A stretch of DNA of 64,000 bases from Pseudactinotalea suaedae (GCF_009733815.1 NZ_WNXY01000001.1:186001-250000), one strand, 5' to 3'; shown: positions 50,084 to 60,347, counted from the stretch's first letter. The notes: a model not told the origin generated them from the letters alone. Program-made: numbers and translations.

Positions 50084-51433
50084 ATGGTCACGATCGCACC
50101 CGCCCGCCCCGTCCTGGGCGCGCCCGCAGCACCCGCCCAACCGCTCGCTGCGAGGGCGGGTGCGCCACCGCGCGACCGGTTCCTCGACCTGGTCCGCATC
50201 GCCGCGATGGTGCTGGTGGTCGCCCAGCACTGGCTGATGCCGATCCTGGCGGTCGACGGCGGAGCGATCGTTCTCGAACGAGCGAACGTCCTCGAGAGCG
50301 TGTGGCCGGCGACGTGGGTGACGCAGGTGATGCCGCTGGTGTTCTTCGCCTCCGGTGCGGCGACCGTGCTGAGCCTGCGAGGCGGTGCCACGGCGGACCG
50401 GGGCTGGGTCTCGAGGCGGCTGGTGCGGCTGGTCGGCGGTGTCATCGTGCTCGCCGGCGTGTGGCTGCCGTTGCCCGCGGTGCTGCTGGCCTCCGGGCTC
50501 GACCCGGAGGTGGTCAGCACGGGCGGTCGGCTGATCGGTGGGCTGCTGTGGTTCCTGGTGGTGCTGGTGATCCTCACCGCGTTGACCCCGGCGCTGCTGC
50601 GGCTGGCCGACCGCTTCCGAGGCGCTGAGGTCGGCGTGCTCGCGGTGGCCGCGGTCGCCGTGGACGTGCTGCGGTTCGGGCTCGGATGGTCCTACGTCGG
50701 CTATCTCAACGCGGTGTTCGTGTGGGCGGCGGTGTACGTGATCGGCATCCACCACGCCCGCGGCCGCATGGGCCGGCTGCGGGGCGGCCGTGCGGCCCTG
50801 GTCGGCGTGCTCGGGTTCGGTGTGCTCGGCGCCGCCGTGGCGCTCGGTCCGTACCCGCCCGCGATGATCGGGCTGCCCGGCACCGCGGTCTCGAACATGA
50901 ACCCGCCCTCGGCGGCGCTGCTGGCGCTCGCGATCGGCCAGATCGCGGTGCTGCTCGCGGCGCGAGGGACGCTGACGCGACTGGCGAACCGGCCGCGTGT
51001 GGCCCGGTTCGTCGACACCTGGGCGCCACGCACGATGGCCGTGTACCTGTGGCACACGCCGGCCGTCGTGCTGGTCGCGGCGACCGTGGTCGGGCTGGGC
51101 CTGCCGGGCTTCGCGGTCGGCAGCACCGGCTGGTGGCTGAGCGTGCCGGTGTGGGTCGCGGCCGCCGCGGCGGTGCTGACGCTGTGCGTCGGCCTGTTCG
51201 GATCGATCGCGCTGCGCAGCGGCGACGACGTGGCGCCTGCCCGGCTGGTGGCCGGCGGCGTGCTGGTCGGTGCCGGGGTGCTGGTGCTCACGGTCGCGGG
51301 CTTCGACCCGGCCCGGTTGTCCGATCTCCTCGGGCCGTTGCTCGGCACCTGGGCGCTGGTGTCCGGCGCGCTGCTGCTGGGCGCCCGGCCGGCTGGCGCG
51401 GGGATGCTCCGAGCAGGCAGGGTGGTCCGATGA
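50084..51433 (+). CDS. Membrane acyltransferase family protein
   Basis: A 449-residue polytopic protein resembling acyltransferase-3 proteins: DRFLDLVRIAAMVLVVAQHW near residue 30 (R/H pair of the family), then about ten helices with VMPLVFFASGAATVLSL and TMAVYLWHTPAVVL. It may acylate an exported sugar or envelope polymer. ATG 50084 follows GAGGCT by six bases. Its stop overlaps the sensor kinase start (ATGA). Confidence 0.75.
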   Translation: MVTIAPARPVLGAPAAPAQPLAARAGAPPRDRFLDLVRIAAMVLVVAQHWLMPILAVDGGAIVLERANVLESVWPATWVTQVMPLVFFASGAATVLSLRGGATADRGWVSRRLVRLVGGVIVLAGVWLPLPAVLLASGLDPEVVSTGGRLIGGLLWFLVVLVILTALTPALLRLADRFRGAEVGVLAVAAVAVDVLRFGLGWSYVGYLNAVFVWAAVYVIGIHHARGRMGRLRGGRAALVGVLGFGVLGAAVALGPYPPAMIGLPGTAVSNMNPPSAALLALAIGQIAVLLAARGTLTRLANRPRVARFVDTWAPRTMAVYLWHTPAVVLVAATVVGLGLPGFAVGSTGWWLSVPVWVAAAAAVLTLCVGLFGSIALRSGDDVAPARLVAGGVLVGAGVLVLTVAGFDPARLSDLLGPLLGTWALVSGALLLGARPAGAGMLRAGRVVR

Positions 51434-52719
51434 GCACCGACGAGACGCGGCAGCCTCGGCGCGGGTTGCGCGCCGCCTACGCGCGGTCGGCCCGCGACAC
51501 CGGGTTCCTGCTCACCCAGCTGCCGGTCGCGATCGCCGGCTTCGTGCTGCTCGTGCTCGCGCTGAGCCTCGGCATCCCGCTGAGCATCCTCGTGATCGGG
51601 ATCGCGGTGCTCGCGGGCTTCCTGGCCGCCGTGAACGGGATCGGGGAGTTCACACGCGAGCGGCTGCGTCGGCTCGGCCACCACCTCGAGGAGGGGAGCC
51701 GCCCGGCCCCGCCCACGACGGGGTCGTGGCTGCGCCGCTCGGTGCGTCGGCTTCGCCACGGCCAGAGCTGGATGGACATGCTCCGGGCCTTGCTGGACTT
51801 CCCGCTCTCGATCACCACGTTCGTGCTCGCGATCGTGTGGTGGGTCGTGGGCGCCTCCGGCATCGTCTACTGGTTCTGGAGCCGCTACCTGCCCGACGAG
51901 CCCGACATGCGCGGCCTCGCCTGGTTGCTCGGCCTCGACGGCGTGGTCGCCGAGTGGCTGCTGCACCTCGTGCTCGGGTTCCTCATGCTGCTGACCGCGC
52001 CGTGGGTGATCCGCGGCCTGGTCGCGGTCCATGTGGGTCTGGAGCGGTTCGCGCTGCTCGCCAGCCGCCCGGCCAGGCTGCGGACGAGGATCGATGACCT
52101 GACCGCGAGCCGAGCCGCCGTCGTCGACTCCGAGGCGCACTCGCTGCGACGCATCGAGAGAGACCTCCACGACGGCCCGCAGCAACGGCTGGTCCGCACC
52201 ACGATGGACGTGCAGACCGCGTTGCGGCGGATCGATGCCGGCGACCCCGAGGCCGCCAGGGAGCACCTGCAGTCGGCGCTCGACCAGGTCGAGTCGGGCC
52301 TGGGTGAGCTGCGCACGCTCTCGCGCGGGATCGCGCCGCCGGTCCTCGCGGACCGCGGGCTGGCGGCCGCGATCGGCTCGCTCGCCGGCCAGAGCCCGAT
52401 CCGGACACAGACCGACGTGGCGATCCCGGCCGAGCGGCGGCTGGCGCTGGCGCGCGAGACGGCGGCCTACTTCGTGGTCTCGGAGGCGCTCGCCAACGCG
52501 GGCAAGCACAGCGGCGCGACGCTCGTCCAGATCCACGTCGACGAGACGAGCGCGGGCACGCTGCGGGTCCGGGTCAGCGACAACGGTCGCGGTGGCGCCC
52601 ACCTCGGCAAGGGGCACGGCCTGATCGGGCTGGTCGACCGCCTCCGGGGTGTCGACGGCACCCTCGAGGTCATCAGCCCGGAGGGCGGCGGCACCACGGT
52701 CCACGCCCTGATCCCGTGA
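51430..52719 (+). CDS. Two-component sensor histidine kinase (NarL-system type)
   Basis: A 429-residue kinase. The N-terminal half holds paired membrane helices (about residues 30-70 and 125-145, 175-200) forming a sensor part with DUF1707/PspC-partner-like features. The HisKA_3 box RRIERDLHDGPQQRLV contains the phospho-His, and the HATPase has SEALANAGKHSGA and SDNGRGGA...GHGLIGLVDRL. It autophosphorylates and serves the adjacent regulator, to which it is fused by a GTGA overlap. Confidence 0.9.
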   Translation: MSTDETRQPRRGLRAAYARSARDTGFLLTQLPVAIAGFVLLVLALSLGIPLSILVIGIAVLAGFLAAVNGIGEFTRERLRRLGHHLEEGSRPAPPTTGSWLRRSVRRLRHGQSWMDMLRALLDFPLSITTFVLAIVWWVVGASGIVYWFWSRYLPDEPDMRGLAWLLGLDGVVAEWLLHLVLGFLMLLTAPWVIRGLVAVHVGLERFALLASRPARLRTRIDDLTASRAAVVDSEAHSLRRIERDLHDGPQQRLVRTTMDVQTALRRIDAGDPEAAREHLQSALDQVESGLGELRTLSRGIAPPVLADRGLAAAIGSLAGQSPIRTQTDVAIPAERRLALARETAAYFVVSEALANAGKHSGATLVQIHVDETSAGTLRVRVSDNGRGGAHLGKGHGLIGLVDRLRGVDGTLEVISPEGGGTTVHALIP

Positions 52720-53399
52720 CCGAGCCCGTGAGGCCGTACGCTTCCATCTCGATGCGTGTCGTGCTGGCGGAGGACTCCCTGCTGCTGCGGGAAGGACTCG
52801 TCCGGCTGCTCGCGGAGGCCGGCTGCGAGGTCGTCGCGGCGGTCGAGGACGGCGAGGCGGCGGTGGCCGCCGTGGCCGAGCACCGACCCGATGTCGCGGT
52901 CCTGGACGTGCGCATGCCGCCGACCTTCACCGACGAGGGGTTGCGCGCCGCCGTCACGATTCGGGCGGACTTCCCGCAGACGGCGGTGCTCGTGCTCTCG
53001 CAGTACGTGGAGCAGTCCTATGCCTCGGACCTGTTGGCGACCGGGGCGGGCGTGGGGTACCTCCTGAAGGATCGTGTGGCGAAGCTGGACGACCTGGCGG
53101 ACGCGCTGCGCCGACTGGTCGACGGCGGCACGGTCCTGGATCCCGTGGTGGTGTCCCAGCTGTTCTCCGGCCGCCGTGCCCGGCCGCTGCAGCGCCTGAC
53201 CGAGCGTGAGCGCGAGGTGCTGGAGCTGATGGCACAGGGCCGCACGAACGCCGCGATCGGTCGGGCGCTGGTGATCACGCCGAAGTCGGTGGAGAAGCAC
53301 ATCAGCTCGATCCTCGACAAGCTCGACCTGCCGCCGTCGGAGGACGACCACCGCCGGGTGCTGGCCGTCATCACGTGGCTCGACGACCCGCAGACGTAG
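52716..53399 (+). CDS. LuxR/NarL-family response regulator
   Basis: A 227-residue regulator. The receiver has VVLAEDSLLLREGLVRLL, the phospho-acceptor Asp in VAVLDVRMPPTFTDEG and Lys in YLLKDRVA. The C-terminal LuxR helix-turn-helix has LTEREREVLELMAQGRTNAAI and SVEKHISSILDKL. GTG 52716 overlaps the kinase stop; ATG 52752, where the receiver proper begins, is an alternative start. A candidate DNA target is the GGGGACATCCCC dyad. Confidence 0.93.
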   Translation: MTEPVRPYASISMRVVLAEDSLLLREGLVRLLAEAGCEVVAAVEDGEAAVAAVAEHRPDVAVLDVRMPPTFTDEGLRAAVTIRADFPQTAVLVLSQYVEQSYASDLLATGAGVGYLLKDRVAKLDDLADALRRLVDGGTVLDPVVVSQLFSGRRARPLQRLTEREREVLELMAQGRTNAAIGRALVITPKSVEKHISSILDKLDLPPSEDDHRRVLAVITWLDDPQT

Positions 53400-53428
53400 C
53401 TGTCGGAGACGGTGGGTAGCCTCGGGCG

Positions 53429-54223
53429 ATGGACAGGATCCAGGTGATCGCCCAGGAGTCGGACCGGCTGGCGGAGGTCCTCGCGCAGACCGACCCCGCG
53501 GCCCGCGTGCCCACGTGTCCGGACTGGGATGCGGCGGCTCTGCTCTGGCACGTCACGGGCGTGCACCGGTTCTGGGCCGACGTGCTCGCGCAGGACCCGC
53601 AGACCGAGGCCGAGGTCGGCGCGCTGGAGCAGGGCGGCTCCGAGCCACCCGGCTCGATCGCCGAGATCGTGCCGCTGCGCGCGGCCGCCACCGCCGATCT
53701 GCTGGCCCAGCTGCGCACGCTGCCCGATGACGCACCGCGCTGGTCGTGGTGGGAGCCGGACCAGACCGTGGGCTTCACCCGGCGGATGCAGACCTACGAG
53801 GCCACGATGCACCGCATCGACGCCGAGCTCACGGCCGGGGTGCCGGTCGGCCCGGTCGCCGCGGGTGTCGCGGCGGGAGCGATCGACCACTGCGTCGACG
53901 TCCTGTGGGCGTGGAAGCCCGACTGGGCGGAGGAGGAACAGCTCGCGATCGTCGAGCTGGTCGCCACCGACACCGATCAGCGCTGGCTGGTCGAGATCGG
54001 CCACTGGTTCGGTACCGGGCCGGAGTCCGGCAACGCGTTCGACATGGCGATGGCGGTCCGCGCCGGCGAGGGCGCCACCGGAGCGGCCACGATCTCCGGC
54101 CCGGCCGCTCAGCTGAGCCGGTGGGCCTGGGGCAGGCATCCCGAGGCCGGCGCGATCGCGATCGAGGGCACCGCCGACGCGCGCACCGCGATCGCGCGTC
54201 TCATCGAGCAGGGGATCCAATAG
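53429..54223 (+). CDS. Maleylpyruvate isomerase family mycothiol-dependent protein
   Basis: A 264-residue DinB-like protein of the TIGR03083 family: IAQESDRLAEVL, VPTCPDWDAAALLWHVTGVHRFW (the family's CPxW-D and His) and TYEATMHRIDAEL with the second metal His. Usually a mycothiol-dependent isomerase or transferase; substrate unknown. ATG 53429 follows TAGCCT by six bases. Confidence 0.85.
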   Translation: MDRIQVIAQESDRLAEVLAQTDPAARVPTCPDWDAAALLWHVTGVHRFWADVLAQDPQTEAEVGALEQGGSEPPGSIAEIVPLRAAATADLLAQLRTLPDDAPRWSWWEPDQTVGFTRRMQTYEATMHRIDAELTAGVPVGPVAAGVAAGAIDHCVDVLWAWKPDWAEEEQLAIVELVATDTDQRWLVEIGHWFGTGPESGNAFDMAMAVRAGEGATGAATISGPAAQLSRWAWGRHPEAGAIAIEGTADARTAIARLIEQGIQ

Positions 54224-54300
54224 CCGAGCTCCTCGTCGCCCGGTCCGGTCCGGGACCTCGGTCCCAGACTCGGCGTCTCAAGGTCGTCGATGCTGGTCGC

Positions 54301-54825
54301 ATGCGAGTTCTGGTGATCACGGCGTCCAAGCACGGCAGCACGCGACAGGTCGGCGAGGTGATCGCCGCACGCATCGGCGCGGGCGGCCACGACGTGCTCA
54401 CGCGCGACGCCGAGCTGGTGGGCGAGGCGGACCTGGTGCTGGCCGAGGCCGTGGTGCTCGGCTCGGCGATCTACGGCGCTCGGCCGCTGTCGTCGGCGAC
54501 GGCGCTGGCCACGCGTCTCGCCGAGGAGGTCACGGGACCGGTGTGGCTGTTCGCCGTCGGCCTCAAGAGCGTGACCCGCGACCCGTTGCGGCCGGCCGCC
54601 ACCCGACCCAACCACGGCGGCTTCCGCTCCGGTGCGGTCCCGGTGTTCGGCGGTGTCGTCGACGACGCAGGTCTCAGCAGGGCCGAGCGCGCGCTGATCG
54701 GTGCCCTGGGGGCGAGCGGGCGCGACGCGCGCGACCTCGAGCTGGTCGGCGCCTGGGCCGATGCGGTCGCGCTGCAGGTCACGGCGGCCGCTCAGGGCAG
54801 CAGCAGCACCTTGCCGGTGGTCTGA
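54301..54825 (+). CDS. Flavodoxin-domain protein
   Basis: A 174-residue flavodoxin-like protein with the FMN phosphate loop ITASKHGSTRQVG at residues 6-18 and the second loop LGSAIYGARPL. This resembles protoporphyrinogen-oxidase-like (HemG-type) flavodoxins. ATG 54301 follows GATGCT by six bases. Its last 34 bases overlap the convergent oxidoreductase gene. Confidence 0.82.
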   Translation: MRVLVITASKHGSTRQVGEVIAARIGAGGHDVLTRDAELVGEADLVLAEAVVLGSAIYGARPLSSATALATRLAEEVTGPVWLFAVGLKSVTRDPLRPAATRPNHGGFRSGAVPVFGGVVDDAGLSRAERALIGALGASGRDARDLELVGAWADAVALQVTAAAQGSSSTLPVV

Positions 54826-55778
54826 CGGCCCTCGAGCGCGCGGTGCGCGTGCTCGGCGTCGGCGAGCGGGAAGGTGGCACCGACACGGAGGTCGACGACG
54901 CCCTCGGTCACCCAGGCGGAGACCTGTGACCAGCGTCGTGCTCGCTCGTCCGGGTCGGACACGTAGTGGAACATCGTCGGGCGGGTCAGGAACACCGAGC
55001 CGGCACGGTTGAGCCGCTGCGGGTCGAACGGGGGCACCGGTCCGCTGGCCCCGCCGAACAGCACGAGCGTGCCGCGGGTGCGCAGCGACGCCAGGCTGCC
55101 GTCGAAGGTGCTCTTGCCGACGCCGTCGTAGACCACGTGCACGCCGGCACCACCGGTCAGGTCACGGACGGTCGCGGGCAGCTCGGTGGTGATGTCGTCG
55201 AAGCCGTCGTATCGGATCACGTCGGCGGCACCGGCCTCGCGGGAGAGTGCCTCCTTCTCCGCGGTGGAGACGGTCGTGATGACGCGTGCGCCCCGGTGCG
55301 CCGCGACCTGGGTCAGCAGCAGTCCGATGCCGCCGGCGCCCGCGGTCAGCAGGACGTCCTGCCCGGGCCGCAGGTCGAAGGCGCCGTCGACCAGCATGCT
55401 CACCGTGAGGCCCTGGAGCGGCAGCGCCGCGGCCGTCCGCAGGTCGAGCCCCGCCGGGATCGGGAGCGCCTGCGCCGCCTCGAGGAGCACTCGCTCGGCG
55501 TAGGAGCCGGTCACCGACGAGGTCCACGCGACCTGGTCACCCACCCGGAGCGCGGTCACGTCGGCCGCGACGGCGACCACCTCGCCGGCACCCTCGCCCC
55601 CCGGGCGGAACGGGTGCTCGACGGGATAGACGCCGCTGCGCTGGTAGGTCTCGATGAAGTTGAGGCCGATCGCTGCCGGCGCCACCACCACCTGCCCGGG
55701 GCCGGGCTCCGGCTCGGCCACCTCGACCACCTGCAGCTGCTCGGGCCCGCCGGCCTCCGAGACCTCGATCGCACGCAT
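54792..55778 (-). CDS. Quinone oxidoreductase (zinc-independent MDR family)
   Basis: A 328-residue NADPH:quinone reductase-like protein: IGLNFIETYQRSGVYPV at the quinone-binding region, the nucleotide loop AGAGGIGLLLTQVA near residue 150, VYDGVGKSTFDGSL and a conserved C-terminus TTGKVLLLP. No catalytic zinc ligands. ATG 55778 lies six bases after TATCGT on the reverse strand; the reading frame is open upstream, but that part is antisense to the kinase gene. Confidence 0.9.
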   Translation of the reverse strand: MRAIEVSEAGGPEQLQVVEVAEPEPGPGQVVVAPAAIGLNFIETYQRSGVYPVEHPFRPGGEGAGEVVAVAADVTALRVGDQVAWTSSVTGSYAERVLLEAAQALPIPAGLDLRTAAALPLQGLTVSMLVDGAFDLRPGQDVLLTAGAGGIGLLLTQVAAHRGARVITTVSTAEKEALSREAGAADVIRYDGFDDITTELPATVRDLTGGAGVHVVYDGVGKSTFDGSLASLRTRGTLVLFGGASGPVPPFDPQRLNRAGSVFLTRPTMFHYVSDPDERARRWSQVSAWVTEGVVDLRVGATFPLADAEHAHRALEGRQTTGKVLLLP

Positions 55779-55832
55779 GGCGCCACGATAGCGACGGCGG
55801 GCGCTCGGCCGCCCGATTGCTAGCCTCGGGGC

Positions 55833-57368
55833 GTGCCCGTCAGCCCTGCCGATCTCGTCCTTGCCGTCGACGTCGGCACCACGGCCACCAAGGTCACCGC
55901 GTTCGCGGTCGACGGGACGCCGGTCGCGGCGGCCGAGCACGGCTACCCGCTGCACGCCCCCCAGCCCGGCCACGCCGAGCAGGACCCCGAGGAGATCCTC
56001 GGCGCCGCGGTGACCGCGCTGGCCGACGTCGTGGCCCAGGTCGGCGCGGTGCGCGTGGCCGGACTGGCGTTCAGCGCCGCGATGCACACCCTGATGGCGC
56101 TCGACGGCGAGGGTCGCCCGCTCACGGCGCTCACCTCGTGGGCCGACACCCGGGCCGAGCCGCAGGCGGACCGGCTGCGGGCGGACCCGAGCGGGCTCGC
56201 GCTGCACCGGCGGACCGGGACGCCGGTGCACTCGATGTCGCCGCTGCCACGGCTGCTGTGGTTCGCCGAGCACGAGCCCGGGCTCTGCGCACGGGCGAGC
56301 CGCTGGTGCGGCATCAAGGAGTACTTGCTGCTGCGGTTGTGCGGCGCGTGGGTCATGGACCACTCGATCGCGTCCGCGGCCGGCCTGATGAACCTCGAGG
56401 CGCTCGACTGGGACCAGGAGGCGCTGCAGCTCGCGACGATCGAGCCGACGCAGCTGCCCGCGCTGGTGCCCACCACGCACGTGGAGACGCTGACGGCCGC
56501 GGCCGCTCGAGACCTCGGGCTGCCCGCGGGCACGCCCGTCGTCGTCGGCGGCGGCGACGGACCGCTGGCCAACCTGGGTGTCGGCGCCGTCCGGCCCGGG
56601 ATGGCAGCCTGCTCGCTCGGCACCTCGGGGGCGCTGCGGGTGGTCGTCGACCGCCCCGCCGTCGACCCGCAGGGACGCGTGTTCTGCTACGCGCTGGCGC
56701 CCGGGCTCTGGGTGGTGGGTGGTGCCATCAACAACGGTGGCATCGTGATGCGCTGGGCCCTGGAGTCGCTGGCCCCGGATCTCGGACCGGGTGCCGAGGA
56801 GGACCTGCTGGCGCTCGCCGCGCAGGTGCCGCCCGGGAGCAGCGGGCTGCTGATGGTGCCGTCGCTGCTGAGCGAGCGCGCACCGCGCTGGACCTCCCTC
56901 GCCCGCGGCAGCTACGTGGGGCTCACGCGCGAGCACCGCCGCGAGCACATGGTCCGCGCCGCGATCGAGGGCGTCGCGCTCCAGCTCGCGCTCGTGCTGG
57001 AGTCGATGCGCGCCACCGGCCTCGAGGTGCGTGAGGTCCGGGCGACCGGGGGAGTGATGCGCAGCGAGCTGTGGCAGCAGCTGCTGGCCGACGCGTTCGA
57101 CATGCCGATCGACCTGCCGCAGGGGCAGCAGGGATCGGGCTACGGCGCCGCGATCCTCGGCATGGCGGCGCTGGGCCTCATCGACACGATCGCGGACGCC
57201 GCCACGCCGCCGGTGGTCCGGTCGGTGCCGCCGGCGCCGGACGCGGCCGCCGTCTATGCGGCGCTCCGGCCGATCTTCAGCGGTCTCGACGACGCGCTGG
57301 CCCCGACGTTCGCCGCCCTCCGGCGGGCCGACCTCAGCGCGCGAGCGGTGGTTCGGCCGGGTACGTGA
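55833..57368 (+). CDS. FGGY-family carbohydrate kinase (gluconokinase-like)
   Basis: A 511-residue sugar kinase: LVLAVDVGTTATKVTAF (phosphate 1), SAAMHTLMALD, GGGDGPLANLGVGA, SLGTSGALRVV (phosphate 2) and GGVMRSELWQQLLAD (FGGY signature 2 region). The SMSPLPRLLWF segment and length favour gluconate as substrate, though xylulose-type kinases are close relatives. GTG 55833 follows TAGCCT by six bases. Its last 35 bases overlap the convergent deformylase. Confidence 0.85.
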   Translation: MPVSPADLVLAVDVGTTATKVTAFAVDGTPVAAAEHGYPLHAPQPGHAEQDPEEILGAAVTALADVVAQVGAVRVAGLAFSAAMHTLMALDGEGRPLTALTSWADTRAEPQADRLRADPSGLALHRRTGTPVHSMSPLPRLLWFAEHEPGLCARASRWCGIKEYLLLRLCGAWVMDHSIASAAGLMNLEALDWDQEALQLATIEPTQLPALVPTTHVETLTAAAARDLGLPAGTPVVVGGGDGPLANLGVGAVRPGMAACSLGTSGALRVVVDRPAVDPQGRVFCYALAPGLWVVGGAINNGGIVMRWALESLAPDLGPGAEEDLLALAAQVPPGSSGLLMVPSLLSERAPRWTSLARGSYVGLTREHRREHMVRAAIEGVALQLALVLESMRATGLEVREVRATGGVMRSELWQQLLADAFDMPIDLPQGQQGSGYGAAILGMAALGLIDTIADAATPPVVRSVPPAPDAAAVYAALRPIFSGLDDALAPTFAALRRADLSARAVVRPGT

Positions 57369-58002
57369 CGGGCTCCAGTCCCATCTGCTCGGCCAGCCTG
57401 GTGCGACGCCTGACGACCTTGTCGCGGAGCTCGAGCATCTCGGCGAGGACCCGCTTGCGCTCACGCTTGGCGAGCAGGTCGATGTAGAGGCGGCCGTTGG
57501 TGTGGTCGGTCTCGTGCTGCAGGCAGCGTGCGAAGTAGCCGCTGCCCTCGAGGCGCAGCGGCGTGCCCTCGATGTCGAAGCCCGTCACCACCACGCCGCT
57601 GGGCCGGTAGAGCTCGGCGCCCGGTCCGGGCACCGACAGGCAGCCCTCCTCGTGCTCGTTGGTGCCGGCCTCGAGCAGCACCTCGACCACCGGGTTGCAG
57701 ATGTGGCCCACGTGCCGGCTGTCGTTGTCGGAGTCGGGAAGGTCGTAGACGAACAGCCGCAGATCGACGCCCACCTGGTTCGCGGCCAGCCCCACGCCCT
57801 CGGCGACCGCCATGGTGGCGAACATGTCGTCCACCAGCGTGCGCAGCTCGTCGCTGCCGAACATCTCCTCGGGGACCTCGGCGTTGCGCCGGTGCAGCAC
57901 ATCCTCACCGACCTCGGTCACGCGCAGGACCTTGCCACGCTCGGTCTCCGGAGGGACTTCGGGGTAGTCGGCGGTCTCGACACCCTGGACGAACGTTCGC
58001 AT
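57334..58002 (-). CDS. def: Peptide deformylase
   Basis: A 222-residue deformylase with all three motifs: [10 protein letters not shown] (I), EGCLSVPGP (II, Cys metal ligand) and [16 protein letters not shown] (III, HExxH). It removes the formyl group from nascent chains. N- and C-terminal extensions make it longer than the usual 170-190 residues. ATG 58002 or 58011 is the start; 58002 is nine bases from GGAAAG. Confidence 0.93.
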   Translation of the reverse strand: MRTFVQGVETADYPEVPPETERGKVLRVTEVGEDVLHRRNAEVPEEMFGSDELRTLVDDMFATMAVAEGVGLAANQVGVDLRLFVYDLPDSDNDSRHVGHICNPVVEVLLEAGTNEHEEGCLSVPGPGAELYRPSGVVVTGFDIEGTPLRLEGSGYFARCLQHETDHTNGRLYIDLLAKRERKRVLAEMLELRDKVVRRRTRLAEQMGLEPVTYPAEPPLAR

Positions 58003-58070
58003 GCCGAACATCTTTCCAGCCCGGCGAGCAGGTGATGAACACTGGTTGCGCACGGGCGGCCAGGGCGTAT

Positions 58071-58084
58071 GTATAGTTATGCGG
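58071..58084 (+). promoter_or_regulatory. argC promoter with possible ARG box
   Basis: TATAGT (58072-58077), the best -10 in the window, stands seven bases before GTG 58085. It sits in the AT-rich imperfect dyad GTATGTATAGTTATGC, a plausible operator for the ArgR encoded at the end of the same gene run. Most of the surrounding DNA is far richer in GC. Confidence 0.5.
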
Positions 58085-59170
58085 GTGCCTGTAAGTGTTG
58101 CGATCGCCGGCTCCTCCGGCTATGCCGGCGGCGAGGTGCTCCGGCTGCTGCTCGACCATCCCGAGGTCACGGTGGGCGCGCTCACCGCGTTCACCAACGC
58201 CGGGGAGTCGGTGCTCGCGGCGCATCCGCACCTGGCTGCCCATCCTTCTCTCGCGGGCCGCACCTTCACCAGCACCTCGGCCGCCGAGCTCGCCGGGCAC
58301 GACGTCGTCGTGCTGGCGCTGCCGCACGGCGCCTCGGGCGCGATCGCGGCCGAGCTCGAGGCGATCTCCGGCGCCACCGGCCCGCTCCTTCTCGACTGCG
58401 GTGCCGACCACCGTCTCGTCGACCCTGCCGCCTGGCAGGAGTACTACGGCTCCGAGCACGCCGGGACGTGGACCTACGGCCTGCCCGAGCTGATCGTCGC
58501 CGATCAGCCCGACGCGGCGATCACCAGGCAGCGCGAGCGGCTCACCGGTGCGACCCGGATCGCGGTGCCCGGCTGCAACGTCACCGCCGTCACGCTCGGC
58601 ATGCAGCCCGGAGTCGCGGCCGGGCTGGTCGATCCCACCGACCTGGTCGCTGTGCTCGCCGTCGGCTACTCGGGCGCCGGCAAGGCCGCCAAGACGCACC
58701 TGCTCGCCTCCGAGGCCTCCGGCAGCGCGGTGCCCTACGCCGTGGGCGGCAGCCACCGGCACATCCCCGAGATCGCGCAGAACCTCACCGTGGCCGGTGC
58801 CGCCGGGGTGCGGATCTCCTTCACGCCGGTGCTGGTGCCGATGTCGCGAGGGATCCTCGCCACGACGACGGCGCCGCTCGCCGAGGGCGTCGACCCCGCC
58901 TCGGTGCGCGGGGCATGGGAGGCGTTCTACGAGGACGAGCCCTTCGTGCACGTCCTTCCCGAGGGGCAGTGGCCCACGAGCGGCGCGACGACGGGCGCCA
59001 ACTCGGCGCTGGTCCAGGTCGCCCTCGACGCCAAAGCCGGCCGGGTGGTGACCGTCTGCGCGCTCGACAACCTCGTCAAGGGCACCGCCGGTGCGGCGAT
59101 CCAGTCGATGAACCTCGCCCTCGGCCTTCCTGAGACCCTGGGACTGCCGACGACGGCGATCGCCCCGTGA
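58085..59170 (+). CDS. argC: N-acetyl-gamma-glutamyl-phosphate reductase
   Basis: A 361-residue NADPH-dependent reductase: [19 protein letters not shown] (nucleotide loop), LALPHGASG, the catalytic Cys in [11 protein letters not shown], and [10 protein letters not shown] with the catalytic His. GTG 58085 fits the TATAGT hexamer; ATG 58079, two codons earlier, would lie inside the -10 spacer. First gene of argC-J-B-D-F-R. Confidence 0.95.
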   Translation: MPVSVAIAGSSGYAGGEVLRLLLDHPEVTVGALTAFTNAGESVLAAHPHLAAHPSLAGRTFTSTSAAELAGHDVVVLALPHGASGAIAAELEAISGATGPLLLDCGADHRLVDPAAWQEYYGSEHAGTWTYGLPELIVADQPDAAITRQRERLTGATRIAVPGCNVTAVTLGMQPGVAAGLVDPTDLVAVLAVGYSGAGKAAKTHLLASEASGSAVPYAVGGSHRHIPEIAQNLTVAGAAGVRISFTPVLVPMSRGILATTTAPLAEGVDPASVRGAWEAFYEDEPFVHVLPEGQWPTSGATTGANSALVQVALDAKAGRVVTVCALDNLVKGTAGAAIQSMNLALGLPETLGLPTTAIAP

Positions 59171-59183
59171 GAGGACCACATCC

Positions 59184-60347
59184 GTGACCGTCACCTCCCC
59201 CCGCGGCTTCCGCGCCGCCGGGGTCACCGCGGGCCTCAAGGCCTCGGGCAGGCCTGACCTCGCGCTCGTGGTCAACGACGGACCCGACCACGTCGCCGCA
59301 GCCGTGTTCACGACCAACCGCGTGGTCGGTCACCCGGTCATCTGGTCGCGCCAGGCGGTCTCGGACGGCGTCGCGCACGCCGTCGTCCTCAACTCCGGCG
59401 GCGCCAACGTCTGCACGGGACCGGAGGGCTTCCTCGACACCCACCGCACGGCGGAGGCCGTGGCGGAGGCGCTCCAGGTGTCCGCGGCCGACGTGCTCGT
59501 CGCCTCGACCGGTCTGATCGGGGAACGGCTCCCCATCCAGGCGCTGCTCACCGGTGTCGCCCCGCTGGTCGAGGCCCTGTCGCCCGACGGCGGTGGCGCC
59601 GCCGCGGAGGCGATCATGACCACCGACACCGTGCCCAAGCAGGCGCACGTCGAACGTGCGGGCTGGTCGGTCGGCGGCATCGCCAAGGGTGCCGGCATGC
59701 TCGCACCCGCGCTGGCGACGATGCTGGTGGTGCTGACCACCGACGCGCAGGTCGACGCCGCGACGGCCGACCGTGCGCTCCGAGCCGCCACCCGGGTCAC
59801 CTTCGACCGCGTGGACTCCGACGGCGCGATGTCGACCTCCGACACCGTGGTGCTGCTCGCCTCCGGCGCGAGCGGCGTCACGCCGACTGCGCAGGAGCTC
59901 ACCGACGCCGTCACCGAGGTCTGCGCCGAGCTCGCGCGGGCGCTGGTCGCCGACGCCGAGGGCGCCTCGCACGACATCGCGGTCGAGGTGAGGCGAGCGG
60001 ACAGTGAGGAGGCCGCCGTCGCGGTGGCGCGCGCCGTCACCCGCTCGGCGCTGGTCAAGACCGCGATCTTCGGCAACGACCCGAACTGGGGACGCATCCT
60101 CGCCCAGGTCGGCACCGTCCCGGTCGAGGTGGCCGCGTTCGAGGCCGACGCCATCGACGTCACCATCAACGGCGTCATGGTCTGCCGGGCGGGCGGTGCG
60201 CACGAGCCGCGCGACGCCGTCGACCTCGCGGGCAGCCGCGAGGTGCGCATCCTCATCGATCTGCACGCCGGGGACCACTCCGCGACCGTGTGGACCAACG
60301 ACCTCACGCACGACTACGTCCACGAGAACAGCGCCTACTCCACATGA
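59184..60347 (+). CDS. argJ: Glutamate N-acetyltransferase / ornithine acetyltransferase
   Basis: A 387-residue bifunctional ArgJ that recycles the acetyl group. The self-cleavage site is [20 protein letters not shown], whose Thr in ATML becomes the N-terminal nucleophile of the beta chain. [10 protein letters not shown] and [11 protein letters not shown] are also typical. GTG 59184 has GAGAGGA eight bases upstream. Confidence 0.95.
   Translation: MTVTSPRGFRAAGVTAGLKASGRPDLALVVNDGPDHVAAAVFTTNRVVGHPVIWSRQAVSDGVAHAVVLNSGGANVCTGPEGFLDTHRTAEAVAEALQVSAADVLVASTGLIGERLPIQALLTGVAPLVEALSPDGGGAAAEAIMTTDTVPKQAHVERAGWSVGGIAKGAGMLAPALATMLVVLTTDAQVDAATADRALRAATRVTFDRVDSDGAMSTSDTVVLLASGASGVTPTAQELTDAVTEVCAELARALVADAEGASHDIAVEVRRADSEEAAVAVARAVTRSALVKTAIFGNDPNWGRILAQVGTVPVEVAAFEADAIDVTINGVMVCRAGGAHEPRDAVDLAGSREVRILIDLHAGDHSATVWTNDLTHDYVHENSAYST

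Noticed and set aside
54792-57464. An 890-codon reverse frame extending the quinone oxidoreductase across the FGGY kinase.
   Set aside because: Only the last 328 residues match the oxidoreductase; a leaderless promoter marks ATG 55778, and the rest is antisense to the kinase.
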